Shown: piece after piece, positions 32,677 through 45,362 of the stretch
Numbering within the stretch: the stretch's first letter is position 1
Layout: each line of letters starts with the position of its first letter
Notes under the pieces: model-generated
What the model saw: only the letters and a program-made list of their open reading frames with translations
The model's database searches: none
Told to the model about the DNA's origin: nothing
Assembly (NCBI RefSeq): GCF_016801865.2
Contig: NC_068938.1
Location: 195,456,429 to 195,520,428 of the forward strand
Length of the DNA stretch: 64,000 nt
Direction of reading: 5' to 3'
Source of the DNA: Culex pipiens pallens
Lineage: Eukaryota; Arthropoda; Insecta; Diptera; Culicidae
Made by a program: the position numbers and the translations under genes

Positions 32677-34068
32677 TAGGGGAGTGTGGGGTAATTTGGA
32701 CACCCTAAGGAAATTGTTCTGTTACGGGCTGTATGGATATTTTAAAGGAATGTGGATGACACCAGAGGATAATAGAGACCATATTTGATGGAAAAATGTC
32801 ATTCATTTCGATAAATTTTGATGAAAAACCCATTTTTATCGCAAAAATTAAAAGGTGTCCAAATTACCCCCACATTTTTGTGTGGGGGTAATATGAACAC
32901 CCCTATGGGGTAATTTGGACATGCTTTGTGGGGTAATATGGACATACCTTGTGGGGTAATATGAACACCTTTTGTGGGGTAATTTGGACACATGTTGAAG
33001 AATAAGTTTAACATTTGATTTTTTGAGCATGTTTTTATCCTTCAACCTGGTTTTGTAATTGCTTTATATTTTGAAGTGTTGCTCACAATATTTCATCAAA
33101 GGTTTAAATAATGATTTTGTGATAGAACTGTAATTCAATAGGAAGATAACAAATAGTTCAGTGTAGTATACAAAATTTAATCATTAATACTGAAATGATT
33201 TAAACATTGATTCTGGATCAGGCACACTATACTTGTTTTTAGTGATTAAGGTATCGTTTATGTTTATATAAATCAATCTTTATATAGAATTTATTAGCCT
33301 GAAAATATCATTTTTTTTTAATTTTACATTCCCTTCAAATTTAAATATTATTGTAAACCAGCATAGAAATTAGAAATGTCAAAGAAATTAATTAAAAGCA
33401 ATCAACATTAGAATCTTGTTGAACGCCAAATGTAAAGTAATCAGATTTTCATCAAGTCGAATATTGGAATAAATTTATCTAAATTAAAAATAGGGGTTTT
33501 GTGAAAGTTCTCATTGCTCACATTCATTTTTGATTGTTTTGACATATTAAATCCCTCTAAATTTATCTAAATCCCTTTAAAAACTCACCCAACCATGAAA
33601 GTTACTTTTTTGTTGCCTGACAGGTAGACTTTCAGGTATGTCCAAATTACCCCACAAGCCATGTTCAAATTACCCCCATAGCATATTCTATCATAAATTG
33701 CGATTTTTGATGATAAAAATGGATAAAATGCACAATTTTTATACGTACATATCTCAGGCATCGTCCAAGCAACCCCCTTAAACAAAAAAATTCCACTTTT
33801 ATGCCATATAACCCCTGCAAAACCTTATTTCCTAACCTTCAAATATTAGAATTTAAGACAGTGCCAACCGGCCTTTGGAAACTTTTACTTATTATACCAA
33901 AACTACTTAACCTATTCCAACTTTTTTGGTTTGTCCATACTCCTAGGCCATTACTAGTACTAGCCTTATCACTTAAATTGCCGTTTTCACTTTATATCCG
34001 AAGAAAACGTGATTTTTAAAGGGGTGTCCAAATTACCCCCACTGTCCATATTACCCCAAATACCCCTA
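32677..34068. mobile_element. TIR element built on GGGGTAATTTGGACA motifs
   Basis: The left end is AGGGGAGTGTGGGGTAATTT and the right end, in reverse complement, is AGGGGTATTTGGGGTAATAT. About eleven copies of GGGGTAAT(A/T)TG(G/A)ACA are visible. Six are forward near the left end (about 32689-32991, with one reversed copy near 32857) and four are reversed near the right end (33638, 33662, 34025, 34046). The AT-rich middle has no coding frame. The arrangement suggests subterminal protein-binding arrays. Confidence 0.75.
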
Positions 34069-34132
34069 CACAACTTTTTGATTTTTTTTTTTTTTTTTTT
34101 TATCCTGACTTTCAAATCAAATTCCAATGCAA

Positions 34133-34356
34133 ACACACAGAAAAAAAAATTATGGTAAAATTTCATCTAAAAAGGGGTACATCTTTTATGTCAGCAAAAA
34201 TGTGTAATTTTACCTCTGAAAATGTGTAATTTTACCACTATTCTGGTGTAATGTAGCTTTTTCAGTCTAAATTGTGGTAAAATTACATCATTAATGAGGT
34301 AATATTCAACCTTCTAAAATTTCACCTTCCAAATTTACACAATTTTTTGCTGTGTA
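34133..34356. mobile_element. Small TIR MITE with TGTAATTTTACC motifs
   Basis: The left ACACAGAAAAAAAAATTATG and right CAATTTTTTGCTGTGTA ends are inverted. TGTGTAATTTTACC and its complement GGTAAAATTACA recur inside. The CACAG…CTGTG ends resemble those of the element at 30836. Confidence 0.65.
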
Positions 34357-34844
34357 TTGTTTTTATTTGATCTTGAAGTGTGCTAAGGTGTGTTTTTAAA
34401 ATTACTTGATATTTTTCATTAAAAGCAAAACTAATAACCTTTCTTTGCCAAGCAGTGAACGTAAGTTGGTCTGGTCATTTCGGAAATATTTAAAAAAAAA
34501 AATCTAAATACATGGCGTGGAATCGTTGATATAAAAATGTATTTCAAAACTGTTTTTCGATAAAAATACATAAAAAGTGCTTTTAATGAACAATGCTATG
34601 AAGTTTATCAAAAACGAATGATTCAAAAATCATTGTAATATTTATATCATCCGAATTCTTTTTTTGTCAGAAAAATTTGTAATTTTACCGAAAATAAAAT
34701 TTGAAGTTTACTTCTTTGAGGATTGATTTTACTGCACAATTCTCTTAGACTTCAAATAACGACTATTATTTGCAATTTTTAACTGGATGAAAGTCAATTT
34801 TGCATCATTAGCTCGTCCATAGAAATCATCATAAAACTTTGGAA

Positions 34845-34978
34845 GCTGTCCTTGGGACCGTCCACAAACCACGTGGACACTTTTTTGGAAATCTCAACCC
34901 TCCCCCCCCTCGTGGACAATCGCCATAGCCCCCCCCCCCCTCTAAAGTGTTTACGTGGTTTATGGATGGCCCTCTCAC
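34845..34978. mobile_element. Small palindromic element with CCATAAACCACGTGG end
   Basis: GGGACCGTCCACAAACCACG with TGGACAC at the left is answered by GTTTACGTGGTTTATGGATG with GCCCT at the right; C-runs lie between. A related end (GTCCATAAACCACGTGGAAA) occurs at 7083. I have seen this kind of terminus in other insect genomes but do not assign a superfamily. Confidence 0.6.
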
Positions 34979-37250
34979 AAAAATGCTATCAAAATATTTT
35001 AATCGAAAACAATGCAATTTGCTTTTCAAATTTTTCACACAAAAAGCAAAATTCCGCAATAACCAATTTCGGGCAAAAGATCAAAATTTGTTTCAATTGA
35101 ATAAATGACAGCTTTTGAGCCATTACACAAAGTGGTCAAAATTTATTTTGCAGTGCTGGCAATTTGAAAAAAAAATCTTTTTTTCTAAAAAAACGTCTTA
35201 AGCCCTGTCGATTTTTTGTATTAAAAAAGATTTATTACCTGTGTAGAATCTATGGCCAAGCTTGACCATTCCAGTTTTTTTTTCGACAGAACCGGAGAAT
35301 TTCCAATAAACATTGGAATTTGGAAGCGATTTTCTAAGTGACAGTCAAATTTCCACTTTCAAAAATTGAAATTATAAAGAAAAAATTTTCAAATCCCTCG
35401 AGAATTTTTTTTTCGAAATTTAAAAAAAAATAGGCTTTAGGGTGCCCACTGGCCACTCATGTCAAAAAGTCGGAAATAGTCAGGAATTTGCCAAAGTCCT
35501 AAAAAAATGGGAAAAAGTCATCATTTAAAACATTTTTATAAAAAAAAATACTAGTGCTTGAAGATATTTTTGAAGATGTTTAACTCCTTATAGGTTGTAC
35601 TAAATTTTACTACGGCAGGTAGTTCAAACTTCAACTTTTGACAAGTTGAGTCATTAAAATCCAATTGAATCTTGAGTATTTTTTTCCTGTGTTTTGTTTT
35701 GCATAGATCTTCATCAAAAATCCGATTTGAGCTATGCCTTTTTTACCAAAAATGTGAATTTGTTGTAATTATTTGAACCATTATTTAGATAAACATGATT
35801 TGAATTTATTGGGGAAACATTTGCAATAGGCAACAACTTCAAATAAATTCCGAACGTTTTTCTTTCCAAACGTCAAATAATGCTACAATTTACTAAAAAT
35901 AAAAAAAATAGAGGGCAATAAATATTAAGTTACTATAAAAACTGCGAAAATAATAAAAAAATCAAAAACTCAGCGTTGATTGCTTAGTTTAAAATTATAA
36001 TTTTATTATATTCATATAATAAAAATTTGCCTAATATTAATATTATAATTTATTGTTCAAATAAGAGAAGAATCAAAGTTTTTATGGCTTTTTTTTGTTG
36101 AAATATTTTGTTTAAATTTTTACCTAAAGTTACAATAGTTTTAAAAATTATTTATCCACAATTTTTTTTCAATACAGTGCTTGCTTGCTTGATGTTGCTG
36201 AAGTTTACGCCTTATTGAACAAATATTAAAATTCTAATTAATATTCTAATTATATTTGAGCCATCGGAAAACATAACTGAATATATATTTAAAATTGTAT
36301 GCATGTTTTAAAAATTTATAAAATGGTAAACCTATGGCTTTTCCACAATATTTTCACAACTTTACCAAAAAAATCGAGACTGAGCTTCAAAAATCAATCC
36401 AAATTCCGGAGTGTATCCACAGCTTTGAAATTAAATGAAAACTTTTTTGAGATTTTAAGAAAAATTAAATATATTTAAAATCAGTAAGTACTTTTTGAAA
36501 GTAGGTACTTGCAATTTGAAAGGCTGATTTATAAATTATGTAACAAATTTATAAAAGTGAAGGAAGGATTTACCGACTTTGTAGTAGATCTTTGTATTAA
36601 AATTTTAATTTGCATGCAAAAATTGTAACGTGTGGAAGGAAATTTTAAATTGGAGTTGTATTTTACGTAATATTTGAACGATCCCATCAAAAGAAGTTAA
36701 TTTTTCGTTAATTTAATAACCTCTGGTGATATTCATAGTTATTAAATTTATTTGATGAAATTTCAAACGATTTTTTTAATTTTTTTTCTTTTCGAGGCCT
36801 TTCACAAAGGGTGCGTAATTATTGCAGTTTCCTTATCTGAAGTTAATGATTAAAAAAAATCTGTAATATTTTTTTAAAACGCTTATTTAACATCTAAAAT
36901 CAACAGATCAAACATACAGTGACGATCGAGTTGATCAGTTGATTCTGGCTGCGATTAACGGAACCGCTCAAACTAGTGCTAATCAAATGCTTCATTAGGG
37001 CAATGCTCTAATCAATAAGCCGAATCAAATCACAGCGGGCACCTTTCCGAATGAATGATATAACGGCTCTGAGTTTGTTCTAATGTTGAAGATCAACAAA
37101 CCAACAATTGGAATTTACTACACGTGGTGTTTCAAGCAGAGTTACTCGACTAATTTAGTATTTGATATTCCAAAATTAACTTTCCAAAAATGATCAAACA
37201 ATTATAGAAGAAAAAATCAACCTTAAATTTAAAGTACCTTTCAAATTGTA
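34979..37250. other. AT-rich non-coding stretch, no recognisable gene
   Basis: Long A and T runs and no open frame with coding character. No clear TIR pair was found. Confidence 0.4.
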
Positions 37251-37253
37251 ATA

Positions 37254-39960
37254 TTTTAGTACAAGATCTGCAATTGATACAATCTCAAAGATTGCAATAT
37301 TTTTTTTTTAAACAAATTGGACAATATTGATGATGGCTAAAACTTGTACTAAAATGTCGCAACAACGTATAAGCTCAAAAACAATGACGTCAAACTATGC
37401 CGTTTATTGTAAAATTATGCGGTATAAGGTGTCAAAACTGAAAATAAGTTCATTCACGCGCAAGACAAGATTACGAAATTCATTGACAGTCGCGTCCCCG
37501 AATAAAAGAACCAGATCACGCGTTCCTCTAGATCCGGAAGATAACTGCGGGAGTGCGTGGCGTACCTCTTTCCAAATCAGTCGAACAAAATAATAACAAC
37601 AAGCCAGAAGAAAAAAAAAATAAACCGCCAACTCACCGCCCCGAATTGACGTCGGAAGCCGTACAATGTGACACACACATGTTTTGTTGTCGTTGCCCCA
37701 AGTCGGCCTCAATCTAGTACAGATCTATCCACTAGAGACCGACCAACACAGGGCGGGGAGCTTTCTAACCTTAACCTAACCTCGTGCGTTGGCACTAATC
37801 TTATCACACACCGCGAGCGATGCCCAATTCGGTGGTGGACTCTGTATCGATATTTTTTTTGTTTTCGAGGAATTTCGGTGTCTGTTCCAGAAGATTTATT
37901 GACGCACCCGGGGGAGTTAGCCGCCAGCTTTACCGCGGGCAATCCCAGATTAGCGCCGGTGATGTACTAAAATTAGCTGAAGGACGAGCTTTTTTTTGGT
38001 TTGTTTTTGATGAAAACTGATTAAAAACTGCGATTCTTCACTAAATCAAGTGTTCAACTAAGTAAAAATTGTTCTAAAAGCATTAAAACTACTTAGAATA
38101 GCAAATTTCGATTTTAGTACAATTGTACTAAACTTGTACTAAACGTCAAAAATCATTCCCGGAAACTTGTTGTTCCAAAAAGTTCAACCTTCTCATCGAA
38201 GACGCAGTGTCAACAACTTCCCGGAACCTTTCCGACCTCTCTCTTGTCCAAATTAAGGTGTGCGTTCAATTACCCGCGCGGATCCTAATTGAAGGTGATA
38301 TCAATCAAAATTATTGCCTCGAATCGAATCCAAGAGGTCATGTTCGGGTGGCCCCTTTCTCAGAACAAGGGAAAAAAAAGTCCCAAGAAAGTGCCACTCG
38401 TGTTCCCAGGGAACAAATATTTTTATCCAATTTTACCAATTGAGTTCAATTGAATTTGATTTGCAGTTAGTGCGCACTTGTCAGCCTGACAGCTGCGGCC
38501 GCGACGGCGCAATCAAACTCGATTTGAACAACAATTACCGAAAGGGTTGAGCGCTTGTGAGACGGAATGGTGATCTCATCAGTTTTTATCTCTATTTTGT
38601 TGTGTTATTTCTAGATCATTTGAATACTTATGAAAGTTTCCGAAAATCTGGCGAAAAATGATCTTGTTCTTAAATTGTATTTCAAACGTAACCAAAATTA
38701 TTTGTTACACAGTCTAAACGTGACAACACCAATTTTAGTACAAGATCAAAACTTATTTTAGCTTATTTCTTCTTATGAAACCCAAAAACATTTTTTCAAT
38801 CCCGTAACTTGTACTAGTAAAATATATAAATAAACTAATAAATCACAAACTAAACTCTTTGAAAAGAAAAAAACAAGTTTTTAGTACAATAACCTAAATG
38901 CATGTACAATCATGCATATCCGTTTGGTACAAATATAAACAAACAAAATACTGAAACTTTGAAATCAAATATAAACGTAGTAACATTTTCAAAAAAAAAA
39001 TGAATTTATAAATCATATTTGTACTAAAATTCTAAAATAGTCTTCCTATATTGTTATAGAAATTTTCAACAAAGAGTTGCCACAATTAGGCAAATTGTTA
39101 TTGCAATGTGTGTTTTTCAAAAGTTTAGTACAATTAGTTGGATCTGCATTCGTGCATACCCGTTTAGTACAAAACCGTTAACTAATTCTCGAAAGCTCAT
39201 TTCGCTCCACCATTCAAAAAAAACAAATGTAACCTAAATTTCCACGCCACATTTGCTCCAATCCTGACGTCAAACGCCTTCGCTTCCAGAGAAGAAAAGA
39301 AAAATCGACACCTAATCAAAACATGTTTATTTCGGTCCATTTCAATGGCAAAACAATCGTGTGACCGCACGTTCTCTATTTGTTCCATTTGCCACCACCA
39401 AACCCGGATTAAATTTGCCCACCCCCCGCAGGTGGCGCCGGTGGTGCGTGACGTACCCACGGTTTCACGTCAATCGTGTGACTTGAGAAAAAGTCCCCGC
39501 GCGTTTTGTTTTGAGAAACGTCACCTGTGCCAATGTTTGTACTAATCTGCATCTGCGCTGAAAGGCTTCGGGTTCAGTGGAAACCACGCGCCTTCACCGC
39601 AGGGCGATGTTTGAACATGTGATGGGAAGGTAAACAAAAGAGCTTGGTTGTACTAAAAATTAAGCTGTTGCGTCAGGACTTGGAAATCAAGTAGTTGACT
39701 GAAAAAAAACAGTTGTACTAAAAATGTGTTTTTAATAAAAAGTTATTTTAGATCAAAAGACATTTTGTACTAAAAATTACACTTTTTATCAATTCAATTA
39801 ACAGATCAATTGTTTAGTACATTTTATTCTAAATCATAAATTTAATAAATACTTGATGAAAGAACTTTTTTCTAGAGACAAACTGAAATGATTATTTTAG
39901 TGCAAATTATGTTTTCTGTCGTTTCTGCTCTCAACTTTAACTTTAGTACTTAAACTAGAA
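37254..39960. promoter_or_regulatory. Cluster of about twenty TTGTACTAAA-like sites
   Basis: The word TTTAGTACAA or its complement TTGTACTAAA, or a one-base variant, occurs near 37255, 37343, 37714, 37971, 38113, 38123, 38133, 38734, 38818, 38881, 38926, 39019, 39124, 39166, 39533, 39647, 39711, 39765, 39815 and 39944. At 38112-38131 it forms the perfect palindrome TTTAGTACAATTGTACTAAA followed at once by a third site. The DNA between the sites is unlike a simple repeat and includes GC-rich unique-looking patches. No TIRs were found at the edges. A clustered transcription-factor binding region is one reading and a decayed motif-built transposon another. Confidence 0.55.
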
Positions 39961-39984
39961 TTCCAAATTCAAACTGACATTTAA

Positions 39985-40670
39985 TTAGATTTTTTCAAAC
40001 AAAACTTTCTGACCATTTTCGCAAAAAAACTGTAGGCCATGCCAAATAACATCGCACACTACATCGCTACGCCCAAACAGTGATAGTGACTTTCGTAGTA
40101 CTCGTACTACTACCAGAACGGTCATAGTAGGCCCGCGAGCGTAAAAACTTCTACAAACGTACCACACAAAAAAGTCACACATTCATTCATAAGAACGCGA
40201 ACGCCATCGCCTACTACTCTGTCAGTGGCGCGTAGGCTTGTATTATCGGGTGTGAGTGGTGAGAGATGTGGCGAGAGATCAATTTCTACAAACTCTCATT
40301 ATTGAGCTCTCACGTTTCACACACAATCGAACGCACGCCAGCAGCGGTGATGATGGTGATGGATGGTGGATGACTCAAAAACAAAAACAGCAAAACAAAA
40401 TCGAAAGGGCAGGGTTTCTGAAATTTTGAAAAACTGTAGAATATTTGTCGAAAAAAATTAACAATATAAAATGTTTCACCAAGACAATTTCAACAATTTT
40501 GTTCAACACAACACACAATTCAATGCTTAAAAACATAAACTACGAGGCTTCAACATTTGAATGTAAAAGTGTTTTCAAATGCTGTATACACCTGTCCAGT
40601 AGTTTTTCAATCATAAGTATCCAAAACTTCGATAAATAGACAATTTTTCTTGCAAAAAAAAACTTTTCAA
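39985..40670. other. Non-coding stretch, no recognisable gene
   Basis: The region around 40020-40350 is GC-richer, with ACTCGTACTACTACCAGAAC and CACAC-type words. It could be promoter or 5' UTR sequence. No coding exon found. Confidence 0.3.
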
Positions 40671-40676
40671 AAATAT

Positions 40677-41130
40677 TTTTTCAAAAATGACCGAAGGCAC
40701 CAAAAAAGTTTCAGTCGGATTAAAAATTACAAAAAAATCGAATGACCGAAATCTGAGAGAGAAATGCTCATATCTACAGTATTTATTATACGTCCTATAG
40801 AAAAATAAATATTATAACTAATTTAATGAAAAAATAATTATCAGAAGGAACACAAATTATGTGTTTCCCCGCAAAACAATATTTTCGAAAAACTGAAAAA
40901 ATCTACCGTTTCCCTTTTTAGACTTTTACTTAACCTATAAATGTTTGAAATTTGTGGAAACTGTGTTTTTTCAATGACACCATATTTTTTTCATTGTTTT
41001 CAAATGATGATATCTTGGAAACTATTGGTCCAATTTTTAATACTAAAAATGAAACTAACGTGAAATTTTCTGGTCTATTAAATAAAATGATTTTCTAAAT
41101 TTTAAAACCTAGACTAACATTTGAAAATGT
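40677..41130. mobile_element. Decayed copy of the 1.8 kb palindromic element arm
   Basis: GACCGAAGGCACCAAAAAAG with TTTCAGTCGGATT at the left and GATATCTTGGAAACTATTGG…AGACTAACATTTGAAAA at the right follow the arm order seen at 9811-11640 with heavy divergence. Confidence 0.55.
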
Positions 41131-41756
41131 ACAAACAATTTTTTACTAAGCTTTTCCCTGATTCTTGAAAAAAATAAATTATTTTTATATGAAAGAGCAT
41201 AAAATTTTACAATAAGTAATATTTTTTATTTTAAATTGCTTTTTCCCAACAAAATCCAATAATTTTGCATGGATCGTCACACACCTTCAAAAATGTTAGA
41301 AACAATTCTACCTACAAGATTAGAAAATGCAATTTAAATTTCATTTTTGAGATTGATAATTTGCTCTTTTTGCCTGTTTACATTTACCTTTTCTTTGCAA
41401 CTTCTAAACTTTTTGAAAATGTGTGGATATGACCAGCATCAGAAACGCGCACTATTGAAAAAAGCAATTTTGATAAACTCAGCAATGGATGATTTTTTTT
41501 AAAGGTCAAAATAGTGCCAAACATGTTCAAAAGTGGCTTTCGATAATAAATCAACTTAATATCTTTTAATTAAAAACGCCTTTTTTCATTTTTCAATATC
41601 CATACAGAGAATTTTTCAAAATTCAAATTTAAAAACAATAAAAACTGGGAAAGTGAAACTTTTGTTATCCTTACTTCCTTGCCGAAGACACCTATTTGAG
41701 CAGACTTTTATAAAAATATACTTTTCAAGTTAAAGTTTTTCGAAAATTCATATGCA

Positions 41757-42138
41757 GCCCAGACTCGATTATCAGACGGCCTCAGAAAAATTTCACTTCG
41801 GGTATTCGAATCTAATCGAATTACGAAAAAAAATCTTTGTCTTATTTTTGATGGTCGAGCTTAATGACACATAAACTACTCAAAAAAGGTTTAGAATTTT
41901 TAAATACAAGACAGCGGCCAAAATGGCAGTGATTACATATCGAAAAGTTTCATTTTTTAATTTGAAAGGCAATCAAATATTCAAATTTAAAACAAATGAG
42001 GTCGCAGAACTCGAATTTGATGTAAAAAGTTAGAAAACAAAATTACACGAAAACAAATTTTTTTTGGTCCTGATTATTCGAAGTCCCGTACAAACCTTCG
42101 GATAATCGAGGCTTCGGTTAATCGAGTCTGGACTGTAC
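41757..42138. mobile_element. TA-type MITE with CAGTCCAGACTCGATTA ends
   Basis: The left end CAGCCCAGACTCGATTATC and right end, in reverse complement, CAGTCCAGACTCGATTAACC are inverted. The right flank is TA and the left is TG, probably a mutated TA. The termini and TA target resemble pogo/Tigger-like elements of the Tc1/mariner superfamily. No transposase frame remains. Confidence 0.7.
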
Positions 42139-43612
42139 TATTTTGAATGGACAGCTGCTCAATTTGTATGAAGACTTGAAATAACATTTCTGGGTAATTG
42201 CTTTAAAAGATTTGGATCTTGACCTAGTTTTCTTTAATTAATACGTTACTGTTTTTACTCACCTTTTGCTCGGAACTTATATATAATTATATAAACAAAT
42301 ATTTTTTTATTCCGTCCCACATTCCGTGAAACTTTTTTTCAAGATGTTTTTTTTAACACTATACTAGTTTTGTATTTTTTCGAAAAACTTTTCTCTATCT
42401 CAAATGCAAAACGTCACATTTCACCAAGATTCTTTTTCGCCAATTCCTGGTGGAAAATTACCGGTATCAAAACATGCAACATGCGGTCAGCAGACGACCC
42501 CCCAAACGACGACAGAGAGAGAGAGAAAGCAAAAAAAACTATCAAAATAAATATCTTCCCTCGTCTTGATTCCGCAAAAAAACCAAACCAAATAAAACCG
42601 AAATGTTTGGGCGAAAAATAAAACTAACCTCAAATGCAAAATAATAAATACACACACACTCACACACACGAAATCTTCGTCGCGATCTCTCACGCGCGCG
42701 CCGGTCTATTTGTCTTATTTTCTCTTTCTTGCTCTGTGTGTTTTTTGGTTTCTCTTGTTTGGTCTTGCCTTTCTGGTTTCTTCTTGTTTCCTTTTTTCCT
42801 GCTTTCGTCTTCTTCCCTTTCTCCGTCCCGCTTTAGCGGTCTTTCTCTCCGTTTCGCTCGCACCTCTTCATGGCCACCTTGGACGGGTCAGTACGGCGAA
42901 ATTTTTATTTTTCTTGATTTTGCTTTTTTTTTTGTCTCGCCACTCTGCAACACCATTAAAATTATTGCGCTCACACGCGATGAGAAGGAACGAAAAACAA
43001 ACTTCGCACACTTTTTTTCTGCAGACCCGGCCGGGCCCCGAAAGAGCGAAAGAGAGCAAAGAATAATATTGGTTTGAAAAATTGCACCAAAGAACAAGGG
43101 AAAAATACCGGAGTCAACGGCCGAAATCCGCGCCGACCGAAAGTCACCAAATTCGTGCCAGATGTCCGCCCGGACATCGGGCAAAATTTAGCCCCAAATA
43201 GCCTAATTGGACCGAAAGAACAAAACCGACCACGCGACACGAAGGCCACGCGATTGTTGCGCACTCGAAATGCTTGCCCGAACCCGACGAGAAAAGTTAG
43301 ACTACTGAACGCTGAGGAGGAACCAGCAGGACCAGGCGAATCGCGTGCAGTAGGCCAAGAAAGGGTGGACCCGAAGAAAGGCCGGAAGGAGCCGGGTTGG
43401 GCGGAGTAGGCGGCGGGTGGCAATCGTCTTCGTCGTCGCCGCCGTCAAAATAGAGAGAGAATCTCGCGAGAGAGAGAGGATTTTTGTGCGAAAAAAGGTG
43501 AAATCAAACACGCACATTTTCAAAAAGAAGTGCACAAACACAGGGAGAGTTTGATTCGCGGTTCTGCGTGATACTGATAAAAACGGTGAATTCAATGGAA
43601 GTTTTTTTCCTT
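42139..43612. other. Unrecognised stretch with a GC-rich, CT-rich island
   Basis: From about 42650 to 43470 the DNA carries (CA)n, CT-rich and (GA)n tracts, many CpGs, and long overlapping frames on both strands, none with a recognisable domain. The pattern resembles an upstream untranslated exon or promoter island rather than coding sequence. Confidence 0.35.
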
Positions 43613-44322
43613 AAAAATACAAAATTACAGAAATAAAAAAATACAAAAATACAAAAATACAGAAATACAAAAATACAAAAATACAAAAATACAAAAATAC
43701 AAAAATACAAAAATACAAAAATACAAAAATACAAAAATACAAAAATACAAAAATACAAAAATACAAAAATACAAAAATACAAAAATACAAAAATACAAAA
43801 ATACAAAAATACAAAAATACAAAAATACAAAAATACAAAAATACAAAAATACAAAAATACAAAAATACAAAAATACAAAAATACAAAAATACAAAAATAC
43901 AAAAATACAAAAATACAAAAATACAAAAATACAAAAATACAAAAATACAAAAATACAAAAATACAAAAATACAAAAATACAAAAATACAAAAATACAAAA
44001 ATACAAAAATACAAAAATACAAAAATACAAAAATACAAAAATACAAAAATACAAAAATACAAAAATACAAAAATACAAAAATACAAAAATACAAAAATAC
44101 AAAAATACAAAAATACAAAAATACAAAAATACAAAAATACAAAAATACAAAAATACAAAAATACAAAAATACAAAAATACAAAAATACAAAAATACAAAA
44201 ATACAAAAATACAAAAAAAAATACAAAAATACAAAAATACAAAAATACCAAAATACAAAAATACAAAAATACAAAAATACAAAAATACAAAAATACAAAA
44301 ATACAAAAATACAAAAATACAA
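43613..44322. repeat. (ATACAAAA)n octanucleotide microsatellite, about 88 copies
   Basis: A nearly pure run of the 8 bp unit ATACAAAA with a few interruptions (GAAATACA near 43650, an A-run at 44213-44220, and ACCAAAA near 44247). Because three units make 24 bases, the minus strand reads as an endless FCIFVFLY peptide repeat, which is an artefact. Confidence 0.97.
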
Positions 44323-44814
44323 ACACATTATAAAACTCAAAACCAAGAAATAGCTACAGCAATGCTCCAGCCAATGAATTTATTTATTTAATAATTCGTT
44401 CATTAACCCGATCCGTCTCCTCACATCAAATTCACTGCAGAACTCGGCTCTCTGTTTGACTCGATCGAGTGAAGCAAATCAAATTTAAAATGTCAATTGA
44501 AAATTGACCGCGCGTCTTTCGTGCGTGGCAAAGAACATCCATCGGCACCCCGATAGCAAATCATATCAATACGACCCAAGACGTGATCTCACCTTCGCTG
44601 GTGATAAATTATATTTCGAGCCTGTCAGTTAGAATTAGGCAGAGAATAAAGTGATGTTTGATGAAGTTATTGCTGTGAAACAATGTTGCAATGGCTTGTG
44701 CGCAAGGTTTTATTACGATTTGCGTTTAATTGAAAACAAAATTTGTAGAATATATTAAATATATTTAACATCATGGCAAATAAAAACATAATAGTTAATT
44801 ATAGATAGATTATT
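44323..44814. other. Non-coding stretch, no recognisable gene
   Basis: A moderately AT-rich sequence follows the microsatellite. No exon or element was identified. Confidence 0.35.
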
Positions 44815-45362
44815 ATAGAGAATTTTCTCAGCTTTTCAGAAATATTTTTATCAAAGGTGACCAAACATGGGCACTGAATTTAAAAAATAATAACTGCGAC
44901 TATTTTCAAAAAACTTACCTGAAAATGGATATATAATGATGCTTTTTTGAGCAATTCCAGCCCAAAACAGGATTTTTTTAGGTACTTTTTTCTCGACCCT
45001 CTCCGATTTCAATGAAACTTTGTAGACATGTTATCCTAGGCATATATAAGCCATTTTTGTGTATATGGAGCCAGTTACACTCGATAATGACATTTGAGAA
45101 GGGCGTAAGTGTTTTAAATATTTTTGTATTCCGTAATTTGAATATTGCTGTATCTCGAAGCCGTTGCATCGTATCAAAAAGTGGTCAAAGACAAACTTGT
45201 AGGAAATTTGACGGGCTTTTCGAAAAAAATACACTGAAAGAAAAAAACACTCCACTTTTATGAGATTTTTTGATTTATAAGTTTAAAAGTCAAATTTGAA
45301 GATGAGCCCACGATTTTTTTTCGTTCAAAATTTTTGTGAAAATAGCCTAAGATGTTACAAAA
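44815..45362. mobile_element. Left half of a repeat element interrupted by a retroelement
   Basis: The start resembles the 1.8 kb palindrome arm (GAGAATTTTCTCAGCTTTTC). A sequence with TGTATCTCGAAGCCGTTGCA and GTGGTCAAAGACAAACTTGT follows. It resumes at 47186 after the inserted retroelement. Similar GTTTGTCTTTGACCAC words occur in inverse order near 47529. Confidence 0.5.

Noticed and set aside
42634..43423. Long overlapping frames on both strands in the CT/CpG-rich island
   Set aside because: Low-complexity composition explains the openness; no domain or splice structure supports coding.
43504..44346. A 280-residue frame of repeated FCIFVFLY
   Set aside because: Pure translation of the 8 bp microsatellite; it has no start context or homology.
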